Source: Hydractinia symbiolongicarpus
Lineage: Eukaryota > Cnidaria > Hydrozoa > Anthoathecata > Hydractiniidae
Assembly: GCF_029227915.1 (NCBI RefSeq)
Contig: NC_079883.1
Coordinates: forward strand, 16,990,001 to 17,054,000
DNA: 64,000 nt
Direction of reading: 5' to 3'
The translations under genes were made by a program, and so were the position numbers. A model generated the notes under the pieces. The model had not been told where the DNA came from. It saw only the letters and a list, made by a program, of their open reading frames with translations, and searched no databases. Each line of letters begins with the position of its first letter. The first letter of the stretch is position 1. Below, piece by piece: positions 1-10,960 of this stretch.

Positions 1-289
1 TTGTTGTTGGTGTGGTTGATGCTAGCTAACAAACATGTCTCGCATCAATAATATCATCAAAACTTTAAAAAACATAAACAAACCTTTCTATACTTCATTT
101 ATATACCATGCCCCTTTTTAAATGCTTTTGTAAAGATTTATTTTGAAGGCAAGAGAAGACAAATGCTTAAAAAGGACAGCCATCTTTTTTGCAAACACAA
201 TTTCCGTTACTTTGTGCTAGAACTTCATTTAACAAACCACACAAAACTCGCGGCTTTTCACGACAAAGAAGACATATTTTTTTTCGGCA
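1..289. other. AT-rich DNA, no gene seen
   Basis: No ORF here resembles a known family. The stretch may be the interior of the Helitron-like element whose 5' end lies at 290-387, but I found no internal similarity to the other copies that would prove it. Confidence 0.4.
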
Positions 290-387
290 ACATCAAAGAT
301 TTTTTTCGGTAACATCAAAGGAAAATGACGATATCAACTTTGCCTGTCACAGACAGACGGACACACTCTCCGTATTATTATAAGAGA
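290..387 (-). mobile_element. 5' end of a Helitron-like element (partial)
   Basis: Read on the minus strand the element starts TCTCTTATAATAATACGG at 387, followed by the tract encoding GTCCGTCTGTCTGTGAC. The same start is found at 3266 (TCTATATATAATAATACGC) and, with changes, at 972 and at 28528 on the plus strand. The region shared with the 3266 end runs for about 90 bp. Helitrons start with TC and end with CTRR. Here the TC start directly abuts the CTAG end of the next element at 388, so the two are joined head to tail. The left end of this copy was not found in the window. Confidence 0.65.
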
Positions 388-972
388 CTAGTCGATAAAT
401 CCCGTGGAGTAATCCACTTAGGCAGAAGAACAATGGAAAAATAGGTTGTTTTAGTTTTTTTGCTGACGTCAGCAGTGCAAATACAAAATAAATATATTTT
501 TTTAGAAATTTGTATACCTGTTGCCTTCATCGTATAGATCTTGAAATGCTGATCAAGAAAATGTATATGATCATGTATCTTTGACAAACGGTTGCAGAGA
601 TATCAAGGTTTAAAGGTTTTTTGATGACGTCATAAACCCGTCCATTCCGAAACGGATTCGGGGACCCAGGTTTGGAAAACTTACCCAAATTGGTCCCAGG
701 TTGTCCCTAGTTACCCACGCGGTGAAAAAACATTGACGTCACCACCTCGTTTCCAAGTTATTTGGCCTCAAAGTTTTAAGTGCATTGTAATGGCTTCACT
801 AATCTTAATTAACTTTCCTTTGACGTCAATACTATTTTATCGGTAAAGTTTGGTAAATTACAGAACAATTTTATAGGCGATGTTTTATAGAATTTGTTAA
901 AGAAAATTTTGAAGAATGTAATCCACTTTGCAAAAGTCACAGACAGACAGAACTGGCGTATTATTATATAGA
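388..972 (-). mobile_element. Non-autonomous Helitron-like element, complete (585 bp)
   Basis: On the minus strand it runs from TCTATATAATAATACGCC (972) to CTAG (391-388). Just before the CTAG terminus is a short hairpin of the GTGGA...TCCAC type, as expected near a Helitron 3' end. Interior landmarks (TGACGTCA-type sites and a tract with ACCTGGGTCC-like words) recur in the 28528-28919 copy in the opposite orientation and in the first part of the 973-3266 copy. There is no Rep/helicase coding, so it would depend on an autonomous partner. It is flanked on both sides by sister copies with no host DNA between them. Confidence 0.8.
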
Positions 973-3266
973 CTAGTCGATAAGGCCCGTGGAGAAATCC
1001 ACTTAGGCACATGGGCAATAGAAAAATAGGTTGTTTTAGATGTTTTGCTGACGTCAGCAGTGAAGATCCCAAAAAAGTTAGAGAAATTTATTTTATTATT
1101 TTATTGTAATGTGTAGAGGTTAAACCACGCTGATCAAAATAATGTGTAGGATGATATGTTTTCAAGGAACGCAAAAAGAGATATAAGTGTTTAAAAATTG
1201 TGCTGACGTCAACAAAGGCCCGTGAAAACACAAAAATTTTTTTTTCAGAAATTCATGTACCTGTTGCCTCCCTCGTATAGATCTTGAAACGCTGATCAAG
1301 AAAATGTATAGGATCATGTACTTTTGACCAACGGTTACGGAAATATTGTGGTTTAAAGTTTTTTTGATGACGTCATAAACCCGTTCATTCCGAAACGGAT
1401 TTGGGGACCAAGGTTTGGAAAATTACCCAAATTGGTCCCAGGTGGTCCCTACTTACCCACGCAGTTAAAAAACATTGACGTCACCAACTCGTTTTCCTTA
1501 GTATGATGATCTGTAGTTACCTTTACCTCACAAAAGTTAACACAAAATGTAAAACAGATCGGTTTTTGAGGAGCACATCCAAATCAACAAAAATCAGTTC
1601 ATTTAGCATGTTCTATATTGCTATTGTCCATAAATCTTCTACAAAAAGGTTATGAAACACATCAAATTATAGAAAAATCAGGCATTTCATAAAATATAAA
1701 AAACAAAAAAGTTTTTTCATCATCACCAAACACAGTTATATATTACCACAATTATAAAAATCTTAACAAAAACGTGAAACCATGGAATTTTCTTCCAGCA
1801 AAAATGACATCACATACAGTTTAATTCTCCCCAACAAAAGTTTATAATACGAACTATGAAAAAGCCATTAGCTTACACAACAGCCTTCAGTGGAGGCCAA
1901 TTCTACAAAATTTGTGCTTTCAGTATATTTGCATGTGGTCTTTTTCCCACAAAAAAAGGAAAATTTTAAAAAACAGCAGTTTGCAACACAAACAAAAACA
2001 CGAACAACCTTCCCGAACCGAACGACCATCCTCTCATAAATTAAAATAAAGTCAAAAACCCATGTAAATTTCCAATCAAATGTCTACACCCCCCTGTAAA
2101 AATAACCTGGCATTATACATGTAGGCTGGCGAAAGTTAAACAGGATGTCAGAAAAAAAACAATAAAAAAAAATAAACACGCACGCTTTAAATTCTGGAAG
2201 AAAAAAAATTCCACTTGTTATATTGCACGTGGTCCCTTTGTAAAGTTTACAGGAAATGCGAAAAGAAATATAAAATACATCTGCAAAAGTTCAAGTCTTT
2301 AAAGATTTTGTATCGTGCTCATAAAAGAAAAGAAGTTATGGAAACTAAGGTAGCTAGCTATAGATAATTAAATAAAAGGAATAACAATATAAGTCATAGG
2401 TTAGAGCTAGCCATGGGATGAGAGGAGCAGGCATTGGAGGCCAACATTAGCTAGCTAACAGTAGCTAAGACCCCCAGTTAAATATACTTAACCTGGGAAC
2501 ACTTAGCTAAAACTAAAGCTAGCTATTTATGCTTAGTAAAACACATATAAAGAGAAACAATAGTAATGTAAAAATAATAACATAACAGTGAGCAGTAAGT
2601 TCAACAAACCAAAGTTTTCCGTTTGTTAGTCAGCTAACAGCTTTATGTAGCATTTTGAATTTTAGGACAAACACATTAGTTACGCACCAGGGGATACATT
2701 AATTATGCAACAAAAACATAAACAAATATGGTGGCTAGGTTTGTTTTTAAAAAAGCGCTAAAATATAAAACTTCAAGAATTTGAGGCTTTTCTTGGAAAA
2801 TGCGAGTCTGCTTGCTCCAGTGACATAAAAACTAAACGTCTAAAAACATCAAAGTTCTTACTATTATTGATTTTAAATCCACTTCAAACCTAGCCTTTAT
2901 TTTCTAATTCTAACTTTACTACTTTACTTCTAGCTCTAGCTACCACTTCTTAATTCACTTCTTGGACTTTTCTTTCTCTGAATTACTTTTTGCACTTTTT
3001 TCAAGACGAAGGGACCGTTCTTTTTTTGTTGTTGTTTTCGGTGTCGAGGGACACCATTTTTGTACAGAAAGCCGTTAAATTTATTTCAGCAAATCAAGTT
3101 GATCCATTTTGATCACGTGATGTAAACAAAGTAAGCCTGCTAGCAAAATGGATATAACTTTTTCGGAGACTTGAAAGGAAATTTCGGCTACATCAAAGGA
3201 AAATGAACACATCCACTTTGCCTGTCACAGACAGACGGACACACTTAGCGTATTATTATATATAGA
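973..3266 (-). mobile_element. Large Helitron-like element with a 1.7-kb unrelated interior
   Basis: The 3' end on the minus strand is CTAG at 976-973, with the hairpin GTGGATTTCTCCAC 12 bases inside it. The 5' end is TCTATATATAATAATACGC at 3266, preceded on the minus strand by host A, matching the A|T insertion rule of Helitrons. Positions 973-1494 match the 388-972 copy; similarity then stops abruptly near 1494 and returns only for the last 90 bp (about 3180-3266). The 1.7 kb between is unrelated, AT-rich, carries many TAGCTAGC-like words and has no recognisable gene. It may be captured DNA or a different element nested inside. Confidence 0.6.
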
Positions 3267-3356
3267 TAATTCTAGATACATTGCCATGATATAGCCAGTG
3301 TTACACCTTTAAAGGCCATCAGTTGTATTTATTCCATTCTTTTGCAATTTCTTCAG

Positions 3357-4111
3357 GTCTATTATCCTGCACATGCTCGCATTTGGATATACCAGATTAT
3401 GATGTCAAGCAGAAATTGATTGAAATCAATGAATGTACTGACGAAGTAGCTTATAATACTCTGGTGCGAAATTTCCCAGAGCGAGTAGAGTATGGGTACA
3501 ATAAATTTCCTTCTTATGATGATAAACCCGAATTTTTAAAAACAGTTGCACACCATTTTATTATATCCTTGCAACTGGAAGAAATTCAACAATTGCAGAA
3601 TGGTTTGAAAACTAACAACGTTCTTTCGCTTCTCCAGAAGTACCCAGAAGTGTCAAAGAAGTTTTTTACGTACAGAGAAAATTGCATTTGTCCTGAAGAT
3701 ATCAAAGCCATCTTTGTCCCTCACTTCTCAAGTGGTGAGGGAATGGAGGTGGAGGAAGATATTTGGTATAATTGGCACAATTTCATCGACGAAACCGGCC
3801 AAAAGAAGACTCAGAGTGTCCTTGCCTTCACGTTGAATGACGTTGAAGATGGCAAGGTAGACGAATCCGTCAAAAAAGCAAAAACCCTCACACTTGAGGA
3901 CATTGTCATGTTTCTAACAGGACAATATTGTTTGTCTCTTCCACCACCGAAAGTGGACGTTTATTTTGATCATAGCAGTGAGGGAAGAGTGATAGTATCA
4001 ACATGCGTAATGAAGTTGACATTCCCAGTCACATCTAGATATAATAGTGAAAACTTCAGTAAAAACATAATAGAAGATATCATAAACGGAGAGTGTTATG
4101 GAAAAGTTTGA
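3357..4111 (+). CDS. HECT-domain C-lobe exon (ubiquitin ligase-like)
   Basis: The exon opens after a pyrimidine-rich acceptor TTCTTCAG (AG at 3355-3356) and stays open to TGA at 4111. There is no ATG near the start, so it is a 3' exon rather than a whole gene. The C-terminal half has HECT C-lobe signatures: an EDIVMFLTGQ block, a PPPKVDVYF strand, then STC with the putative catalytic cysteine codon at 4004-4006, followed by a KLTFP block and an F-rich tail ending GECYGKV. HECT enzymes accept ubiquitin from an E2 on this cysteine and pass it to a substrate. It most resembles the short G2E3-like HECT proteins found in many copies in animal genomes (family recall, not a search). It lies 90 bp from a Helitron end and tail to tail with a transposase pseudogene, so it could be host-derived or cargo of a mobile element. 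N-terminal exons were not found. Confidence 0.7.
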
Positions 4112-4171
4112 GCTCCATGTTATTCTTATTCTTGGAGTGTTAAACCTCCTTGGAGAGTTGCATGAAACTAA

Positions 4172-4356
4172 GGATTTCAGCTGTTGATATTATGTTATTT
4201 ATTTACCTAGACTTTGTATATTGAAATAGTATATTTTACATATCTTTATGAAGCATTGTAAGCTCCATTTTATGCTTTGGATTTCAGCTGTTGATATTAT
4301 ATTATTTATTTACCTGGACTTTTTATATTGCAGTAGTATTTTTTACATATCTTTAT
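4172..4356 (+). repeat. Direct duplication downstream of the HECT exon
   Basis: About 78 bp starting GGATTTCAGCTGTTGATAT at 4172 is repeated at 4279 with a few changes. Both copies lie after the HECT stop codon, in what would be its 3' UTR. Confidence 0.75.
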
Positions 4357-4459
4357 AATTCTGTTTATTACATTGACTGGAAAAGGTTTTTTCACCCTTT
4401 ACTTCACGCACGGGAATTGTAAATTAAGAGACTATGTATTTGGGCAAAAAGCATTATTC

Positions 4460-5798
4460 TTAACAAAAAAAGACTAGAAATTTCATTGGTGCTGAAAAGC
4501 TGTCGAATGGACAGAAAAACATATAAAAAAAGTATTTGTTTATAATGAGAAATAAAAATGTTAAGAATATGTTACAATATCCTCTAATAGTGCAAAATAT
4601 ATTTAAAGCTTGATTTACACTTGAAGGTCTTTCTCTCGACAAGCCCCTTATTTGCAAAACAGCGTCTGAAAACTCACAAAACTCTTCGCAATTGTCTGGT
4701 CTATTTTGAGCAAAATTAGGATTGTCGAACTCCTCCACATCTGCCAAATCAACCGACATTTTATACGACTTGGTCCCATACAATTGTGGTAGATGATACA
4801 ATGAATTTGGTCTACCAGTAGGTAGTGATGCACCTTTAGACTTTGCAATAAGATGTCGATTCCAACGCTTTTTAAATTCATCCAGTTCTTTTCTTAGTAT
4901 GTGCATGAAACAAAATCACAGGCATTCTTTCACAACATAGCTTGAGCTATTTACAAAACCAAACGATGAAAGTTCAGAGAAAAGTTGTCTCCACCACATT
5001 GGACGGTCTTTTGTAAATTGAGACCATAAACTTTCTATGCGTTGATTGGATGGAGATGTACCAATAGCATAACTTGCAAGGCCTGCAAATTCGTCATCAT
5101 GTTCGGCCCTCAGTGTTATTTGTATAGGCTCGATCAAACTATTTTCAGTGCCATCATCTGACCTGATTTTAGTAGGCACCACTGCGTTTTCCTTAATTGC
5201 CGAGAGAAAGTAGGCTGCAATTATGTTTGGATCTTTGTTGCTTGGAGAAACTTTCATCCAAATTATTTTGCGGGAAAATCCGCCAATGCACCCGTGTATC
5301 GAATATCCATATGGCTTCAACTTATCATAGCCATCGATGTGCCACAGAAAGTTTGGACCAGGTACTGAGTATATTCGTCGGCGAAGTCTTTTCTTCTTCC
5401 TTGTTGACACTCCTTCTGGGTCCAATTCCCTGACAATTTCCATAACTGTGTTACGGTTAACAGCAATACCCATTTTTTTCAAGATACCTCCATATCTTTC
5501 TGTATCCTAAATGAAACATAGTCATTATCAACTGTAACAAAAGATAATATATTGAACTTCCTTGCAGTTGCATACCCAAATTACTGCCGCTGCCAAAAAG
5601 CTGTCTTGCTTCCTCTGCTCCTATTGCAGCTCTGTCTTCGTTGTGTTTTGAGATACGCCTACGCAAATTTTTTTCCTTCAGTCTTCTTTTAAGTGTTGAT
5701 ACACTTATGTAAATATTGTGTTGGATGGCTAAGAAACCCAAAATTTCAACATTTGTATACCCATCTAAAAAGTACGACTCGATTAGTTCCTCCATCAT
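4460..5798 (-). pseudogene. Integrase-core (DDE) transposase-like gene, decayed
   Basis: Read from 5798 leftward: an N-terminal helix-turn-helix-like part (VSTLKRRLKEKNLRRR), a 69-bp GT-AG intron at 5507-5575 that rejoins NLG to YRKIW, then an integrase core. The core has WHIDGYDKLKPYGY with the first Asp, a SDDGTEN block with the second and NQRIESLW with the Glu, and continues to a C-terminal part with ELDEFKKRWNRHLI. Two lesions break it. One is a one-base length change in an A-run near 5475-5482, after YRKIWRYLEK; the other is an in-frame TGA at 4918-4916 between ECL and FCF, where the family usually has Arg (a CGA to TGA change would explain it). The common CIDGFSR motif reads CIGGFSR here. 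The family is widespread in animals as uncharacterised integrase-core proteins. Its C-terminal limit is uncertain. Confidence 0.75.
5507..5575 (-). other. 69-bp intron in the transposase pseudogene
   Basis: On the minus strand the donor is GTATGC at 5575 and the acceptor TTTCATTTAG ends at 5507. Removing it joins codons to give N-L-G-Y-R, the expected family sequence. Without splicing the frame stays open but inserts residues foreign to the family. Confidence 0.65.
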
Positions 5799-6414
5799 GT
5801 CTAAACTAAAAGAAGCGCTAGAAATAAAAGTATTCCTTTATAAGATAAAAAGTTAATATAAACTACTGACCCGCTGGCTTTATAACTCTGCCCCAGTCTA
5901 CTTATGGAAAGTCAGGTTCAGAAGAACAACTCTCGAAATTTTATATGGAGAACAGCGCGAAGTAAGTCAAGAAGAGCGCATTAGGTCGTTGAACACCGCG
6001 CAATGTGCTAAGAAGAGCTCGCACAGAACCAAGAACACCGCGCACAATGTGAGCCTTCAGGGCCATCGTATGATTTGGTATGGGCTGCGTTCTGTCATGG
6101 TGGTAACGAAAAGTTGAAAGGGGCGCGAATAGTATCAAAATTAAAGCCACCACAAACCGCGCGCGCGTAAGTAGACATTTCTATGATTCTCAACCGACCG
6201 TCCAATCACATCAATTTTACTCGACCGACCACTGGCATTCATCTCCAGCGAAGGAATCGATTGGGGAGAAAGAAGTTTCCTCTTTGAGAAGAATTTAGTG
6301 CTACCTGAAGCACCCATTAAATTCTGAAGCACCCATTAAATTTATTTGATATACTTGAAAATACTCTGACCGTACTTGTTGAATATTATAATCATTAGCT
6401 AGTGTTATTGTCTT
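5799..6414. repeat. Non-coding stretch with a 19-bp tandem duplication
   Basis: No gene recognised. A 19-bp unit CTGAAGCACCCATTAAATT is exactly duplicated at 6305-6323 and 6324-6342. Around 5950-6180 the DNA is unusually rich in GCGC for this window. Confidence 0.5.
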
Positions 6415-6591
6415 GTGCTGCATTTGCTGCGCACTTTGTCTTGTATTGCTATTGTTGCACACTTCCCTTCTGTCTGTTACCAACGCAATCAACGTTTATA
6501 TATACGATTAGCTATATTTCACTTGTTTGGTGTTAAGTTCGTAAATACAGTGGTTACTTGGTTAATCATACAATCATTGATATCTGCAAAA

Positions 6592-7005
6592 ATGACAACT
6601 GCACAGGCCTATCACCGGGTATGTATGGGTATTTTCTATTGTAACCATAGAAACGATAACAAGCATGACAACTGTAATAGGAACTTCTTATTTGAAATTT
6701 ACTTGAGAATTTTTGATCATTCATTGTATTTTTATTTGAAATATTTTTTGTTTTGTTTCCTGATAGTAGATTGTGACTGCAATTTGTTGATATGTGCATC
6801 AAAATTGCTATTGCTTTGCTGTGGAGATGTGGAAACTAATCCAGGACCTACTTTTTTCATCAAGTCTGTTATTGGTTCATTTAATCAAGGTAATCCCAGG
6901 TTTGGTGAAACTGCTGGTGTACAGTGTATGTGCAATTTCCTATCAGCTATTTGTTGGTCAACCATAAAAAAATTTTCAATTTGGAAGGGATTTGACTTGG
7001 ATTAG
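6592..7005 (+). pseudogene. 2A peptide followed by herpes-tegument-type cysteine peptidase-like motif; truncated
   Basis: The first ATG in the open frame is at 6592. A hydrophobic stretch leads into LLLLCCGDVETNPGP; the last nine residues lie at 6823-6849 and match the 2A ribosome-skipping motif (D-V/I-E-x-N-P-G-P). Translation would normally release the chain before the final Pro and continue. What follows, GSFNQGNPRFGETAGVQC, resembles the Gln...Cys start of herpesvirus tegument-type (C76-like) cysteine peptidases that also occur in large polyproteins of animal mobile elements. The frame ends at TAG 7003-7005 only about 50 residues after the 2A, so this is a truncated fragment. A donor-like GTATGT at 6619 suggests an intron between the ATG and the 2A. 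2A and peptidase together point to a mobile-element polyprotein; I am sure of the 2A and less sure of the peptidase. Confidence 0.6.
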
Positions 7006-8508
7006 AGATTGCAGAACGATCTTAAACGATTTTAAAGAACGATCGGAATCTGAAGGAAATTTACGAAAAACATGGTTTGCAGAAAATACTCGTGAAAGTA
7101 AGGACTGAGAGGCGGAAATATTGCTGTAAAAAATAGTAAAAACATTTGTTAGAAAGGACTTTTAAGATAATTGTTGCACAATTACGTTACTTCAAAACAA
7201 AGAAATTCTAAAGCAGTTCGCTTTTTACATAGCCACCTATTTTTATTTTTTTATTTTTTTTTACGTTTGGAACGTTTAGACAGCGTTTCACGGACCGATA
7301 AGTCTTGCCTCTTTCATCTTGCATGTTTTGTTTTTGAGATTTGTATGGATTGTTTTTTGTTTTAACTTAGCTAATGTCTTACACACACGATGACCTTTAC
7401 TGTTTTTGTATTTTATTTTTTCGTTTAATAAAATCATTTGTTGAGTTATTTTTTATTAAATAGTTATCTTCCACAAAGAGAAAAGTTCCTTGTTGCACTA
7501 TGTGTTAAAATTACATTTTTAAAAGTACTACTCAAAAATCTATACCTCCGCGAATATACACAACCTAAAAGTAGCTAAGCTCTAGTAACCATAAAACACG
7601 GTTAAAACTTCTGGCGCTGGAAACAGGCGTTAAATCGAAAGTGGGCGTTAAAAAAAATAAACTTAAATATTCATTTCTTCTTAACATAGTCTTCGTCTTT
7701 TCTGTCTTCTAGCAAATTGCAGTTAACCTCATTACTTACTAGAGATAGAGACAAAAATCTAAAGTAGGAATCCTAGTAAATGCTTTATTTCTTTTTTCCC
7801 TGGTGGTTGATTGAATAATAAAAGCTCTTAAGGAACGTCCCTGCTGAACAACGGACCGTTTTTCCGTAATTTATTTAACATTTTGTTACTTGCTGAGGCG
7901 TTTATTGAAGTCGGACCTTTTATGGAGACGGGGCATTTTAAGCATAAGACTTTTAAAGCCTTCCTTTACGCGAAGTAACTTAATGGGAAGGAAACTTTAG
8001 CTTGCGAATTAACCCTTTACGATAAAATTGAATTTGTGGTTTACGGTTAAATGTAGAACAAACTATGCTCCCTAAATTCTAATTATGTGCACTAAATCCA
8101 ATTAAGTAGCAGAAGGAAATTGAAATCATTTTTTCTTAAACCTTGTTTTTCTTTTTAGTTCTGTGTAATTACAAACTAATTTAAAATCTGTTTTTGATTG
8201 TATTGATATTTGAAACGAAAAGGATACATCTGAAATTGTAACTTAACAAAATTTAACACAGTAACGTTGACTCTAACATTTGTTTATGCACGTGATCATG
8301 TGTCTTTTACAACAGAATTACAGTATACATTCTTGTGGCGGGCGCCTTCTAATTCAGAAACCTCTGTAAAATGGACGTTTTAAGCTCCCCAAGGCGTTTT
8401 TGATAAGACACTGCTTGATAGGAGCTCTTATTCGGGTTTTATATAATATGACCAAAATAATCTCTTTATCACTTTTTACACCGTCAGGCGAAAGAAGAAC
8501 GCCTCGGG
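7006..8508. other. Non-coding AT-rich DNA
   Basis: No ORF with a recognisable family and no clear repeat boundary. Short ORFs are frame noise in T-rich sequence. Confidence 0.5.
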
Positions 8509-9183
8509 GTTAACTGCGTGGCGGATTAGTACTTCTTGTCCCGTAACATGATAGTTGATGTGCGGCCGAACCTTGAGATGTGCGTCCGAACGTCATAATA
8601 CTCGGCTGAACGTTGTGATGTTCGGCCGCACCTCCCCAAGTCCGAACGTTTCAAATTATGAATGTTCGGCCGAACGTTTCAGAGAATCTGGTCTGTATAT
8701 TTACCTAGCTTTGTGTGTTTAAACGTTCTACACTTTACGGATCGAGTCTCATCAAAGTTTGTCGAACAAGTTCTCTAGAAACATTGATGCTATATTTTAA
8801 ACATACCAATTCCGTCATTTGTTTTTATTAAAGCTTTTTTAAATGTTTGTTGCATCCAGGCAAATGTTCCAACATCCGGCCGAAGATTGTGATATTCGGC
8901 CGGGCTTTTAAGATCTTTGGCGGAATGTTTGTATAATACAAACACCCGGCCGAACGTTTGAAACTCGGTAAATATATATATACATAAATATATATGTAAA
9001 AATATACAGATCAAATTCTTCAAAACGTTCGGCAGAACATTTATAATTTGAAATGTTCGGACTTGCGGACTTGCAGATGTGCGGCCGAACATCAAAACGT
9101 TCGGCCGCACATCTCAAAGGTTCGGCCGCACGTCGACTATCCTGTTACGGGACAAGATGTACTAATCAGCCGCGGATGTCAAC
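8509..9183. mobile_element. Foldback/MITE-like element with CGGCCGAACG-type internal repeats
   Basis: The two ends are inverted repeats of about 75 bp. The left arm carries GTTAAC, GGATTAGTAC, TGTCCCGTAAC and GATGTGCGGCCGAACC in order; the right arm carries their reverse complements up to GTCAAC at 9183, with small indels. The interior holds many copies of a short palindromic word of the TTCGGCCGAAC type in both orientations, split by a TA-rich stretch near 8970-9000. It has no coding capacity. No convincing target-site duplication was seen. Confidence 0.65.
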
Positions 9184-9239
9184 GGATTTCTAAACGAACG
9201 GTTATATATTCTTTCTTTCTTTAATTAGTAATTGTTAAA

Positions 9240-10960
9240 CATTAATTCAATGTCTTTTTAGGATATTTAACGAACGCCTCCCTAGAATAAGCGACTCCTT
9301 TAAATGAGCATCAAATGAGTTTCGGAACTTCTTGGAGTAAGTTCGGGTTTTCCTTTCTATCGCACAGTAAAATTCATGCACGCCTATAGCCTCAGTAATG
9401 CAAAAGATAACGGTAAATTTTACCGCCAAATTTATTCCGTAAAAAACATTTGACAAAAAAATGATCCCTAAATTCACGTAAGTAAGTCTTTGTCGATAAC
9501 GGCAATTTAATATCTTTTGAAAAACACCAAAAATTGAAACAGTAAGAGCAGTTATAAATCATTACAAAAAGGTCCCGCCAATTAAAACGCTTTGGAACGT
9601 GACAACGCGACATTTTTTTCTCAATTTTGGCAAATACCGTTAATTTGTACATGCTCCCGAAGTTCTAATTTTAAAAAGTTTTTATCAAGGAAAAAAAAGA
9701 ATCTTTTCTATGCGGTTGCTTTTCCGGGAATCGATTTCCTGTGTGATCTCATGCTAAAGTATCGTGCAAAATGGATACTTTTACCCAAAAAACCCTTCTT
9801 AAAGATTCGGGCAAAATTTAGACAAAAAAAGGTGCTCCCCAAATCCAAGTAAGCAAGTAAATGTTTAAAACGGGATTGTGATATTCTTTGAAAAGGACAA
9901 AAAATGGAAAAGAAATCGCTTGTACAAGTCAAGACAAGCAGTTGCAATCAATTAAAACTCTTTGAAACGTTTAAACGCGACATTTTTCTCAACCAAAATT
10001 AATTATCGCTACTCTGCACATGCTCCCGAAATTCTAATTTTAAAATATCTTTATTACGGAATAACAATTGTTCTATTCAAGGACAAGTCGTGTTAAATCT
10101 AAAATTGAAGTTGCAACAATCCGGTCCACATCACTAAGGCATTGAATGAACTTCAGTTAAACTTAAAAACGTGTTTTTTTCAAAATATGTTCTGCAAACT
10201 TTTTGAACAAACCTTGACATAATGTGATCCCTAAATCTACATAAGCATGTTTTCGTCAAAAACGGGAGTATTATATATTCTGGAAAACACAAAACAATAG
10301 AATAAAAAAGGGTTTCACAAGTCATGGCGAAAAGATCACATCAATTAAAACGCTTTAGAACGTGTAAATCTCAGTTTGGTTCAGAAAAAGTAGCAATTAC
10401 TGTTAGGTTGTGCATGTTCCCGAAGTTCTATTTTTAAAATATATTTGTCAAGGAAAAAAAATAATTTTTTCTAAGCCGTAGCATTTCAGGGATTTGATTT
10501 TCTGTACGACGTTAGGCTAAAGTATCCTGTTAAAAGGGAATTTTTACCCAAAAAACTCTTCTTAAATATTTTATAAATTTGGATAAAAATAAGGTGCTCC
10601 CCAAATTCACGTAAGCAAGCAAATGACTAAAGCGGGACCTTAATATTTTTCAAAAAAGACAAAACAATGGAAAAGAAACGGCTTTCATAAGTCAAGACAA
10701 AAATATCCTGTCTAATAAAATGCTTTAAAATGTAAAAACCTTACTCCGGTTCTAAAAAAACAGCAATTATCATTAGTTCTTGCATGCTCCCGAAGTTCTA
10801 ATTTTAAAATTTCTTTATTAAGAAACTTTAAGCGTTCCTTTCGAGGACTATATATTTCAAATATGAAATCGAATTTACACTATTCCGGTCTATACTTCTA
10901 AGGCATTTAATCAATCTAGATAGATTTTAAAAACGTTTTTAAAATATCGTCTAAAAGTTG
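9240..10960. repeat. Degenerate tandem repeat with dimeric (A-B) organisation
   Basis: A block starting CATGCTCCCGAAGTTCTA recurs near 9648, 10018, 10418 and 10787, spacings of about 370, 400 and 370 bp. Units 1 and 3 share long internal similarity (for example a GGTGCTCCCCAAAT block with AAGCAAG after it), as do units 2 and 4 (a CCGGTC...AAGGCATT block). The true period is therefore a dimer of about 770 bp present twice, with partial units at the edges. No protein family was recognised in any frame. Confidence 0.65.
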
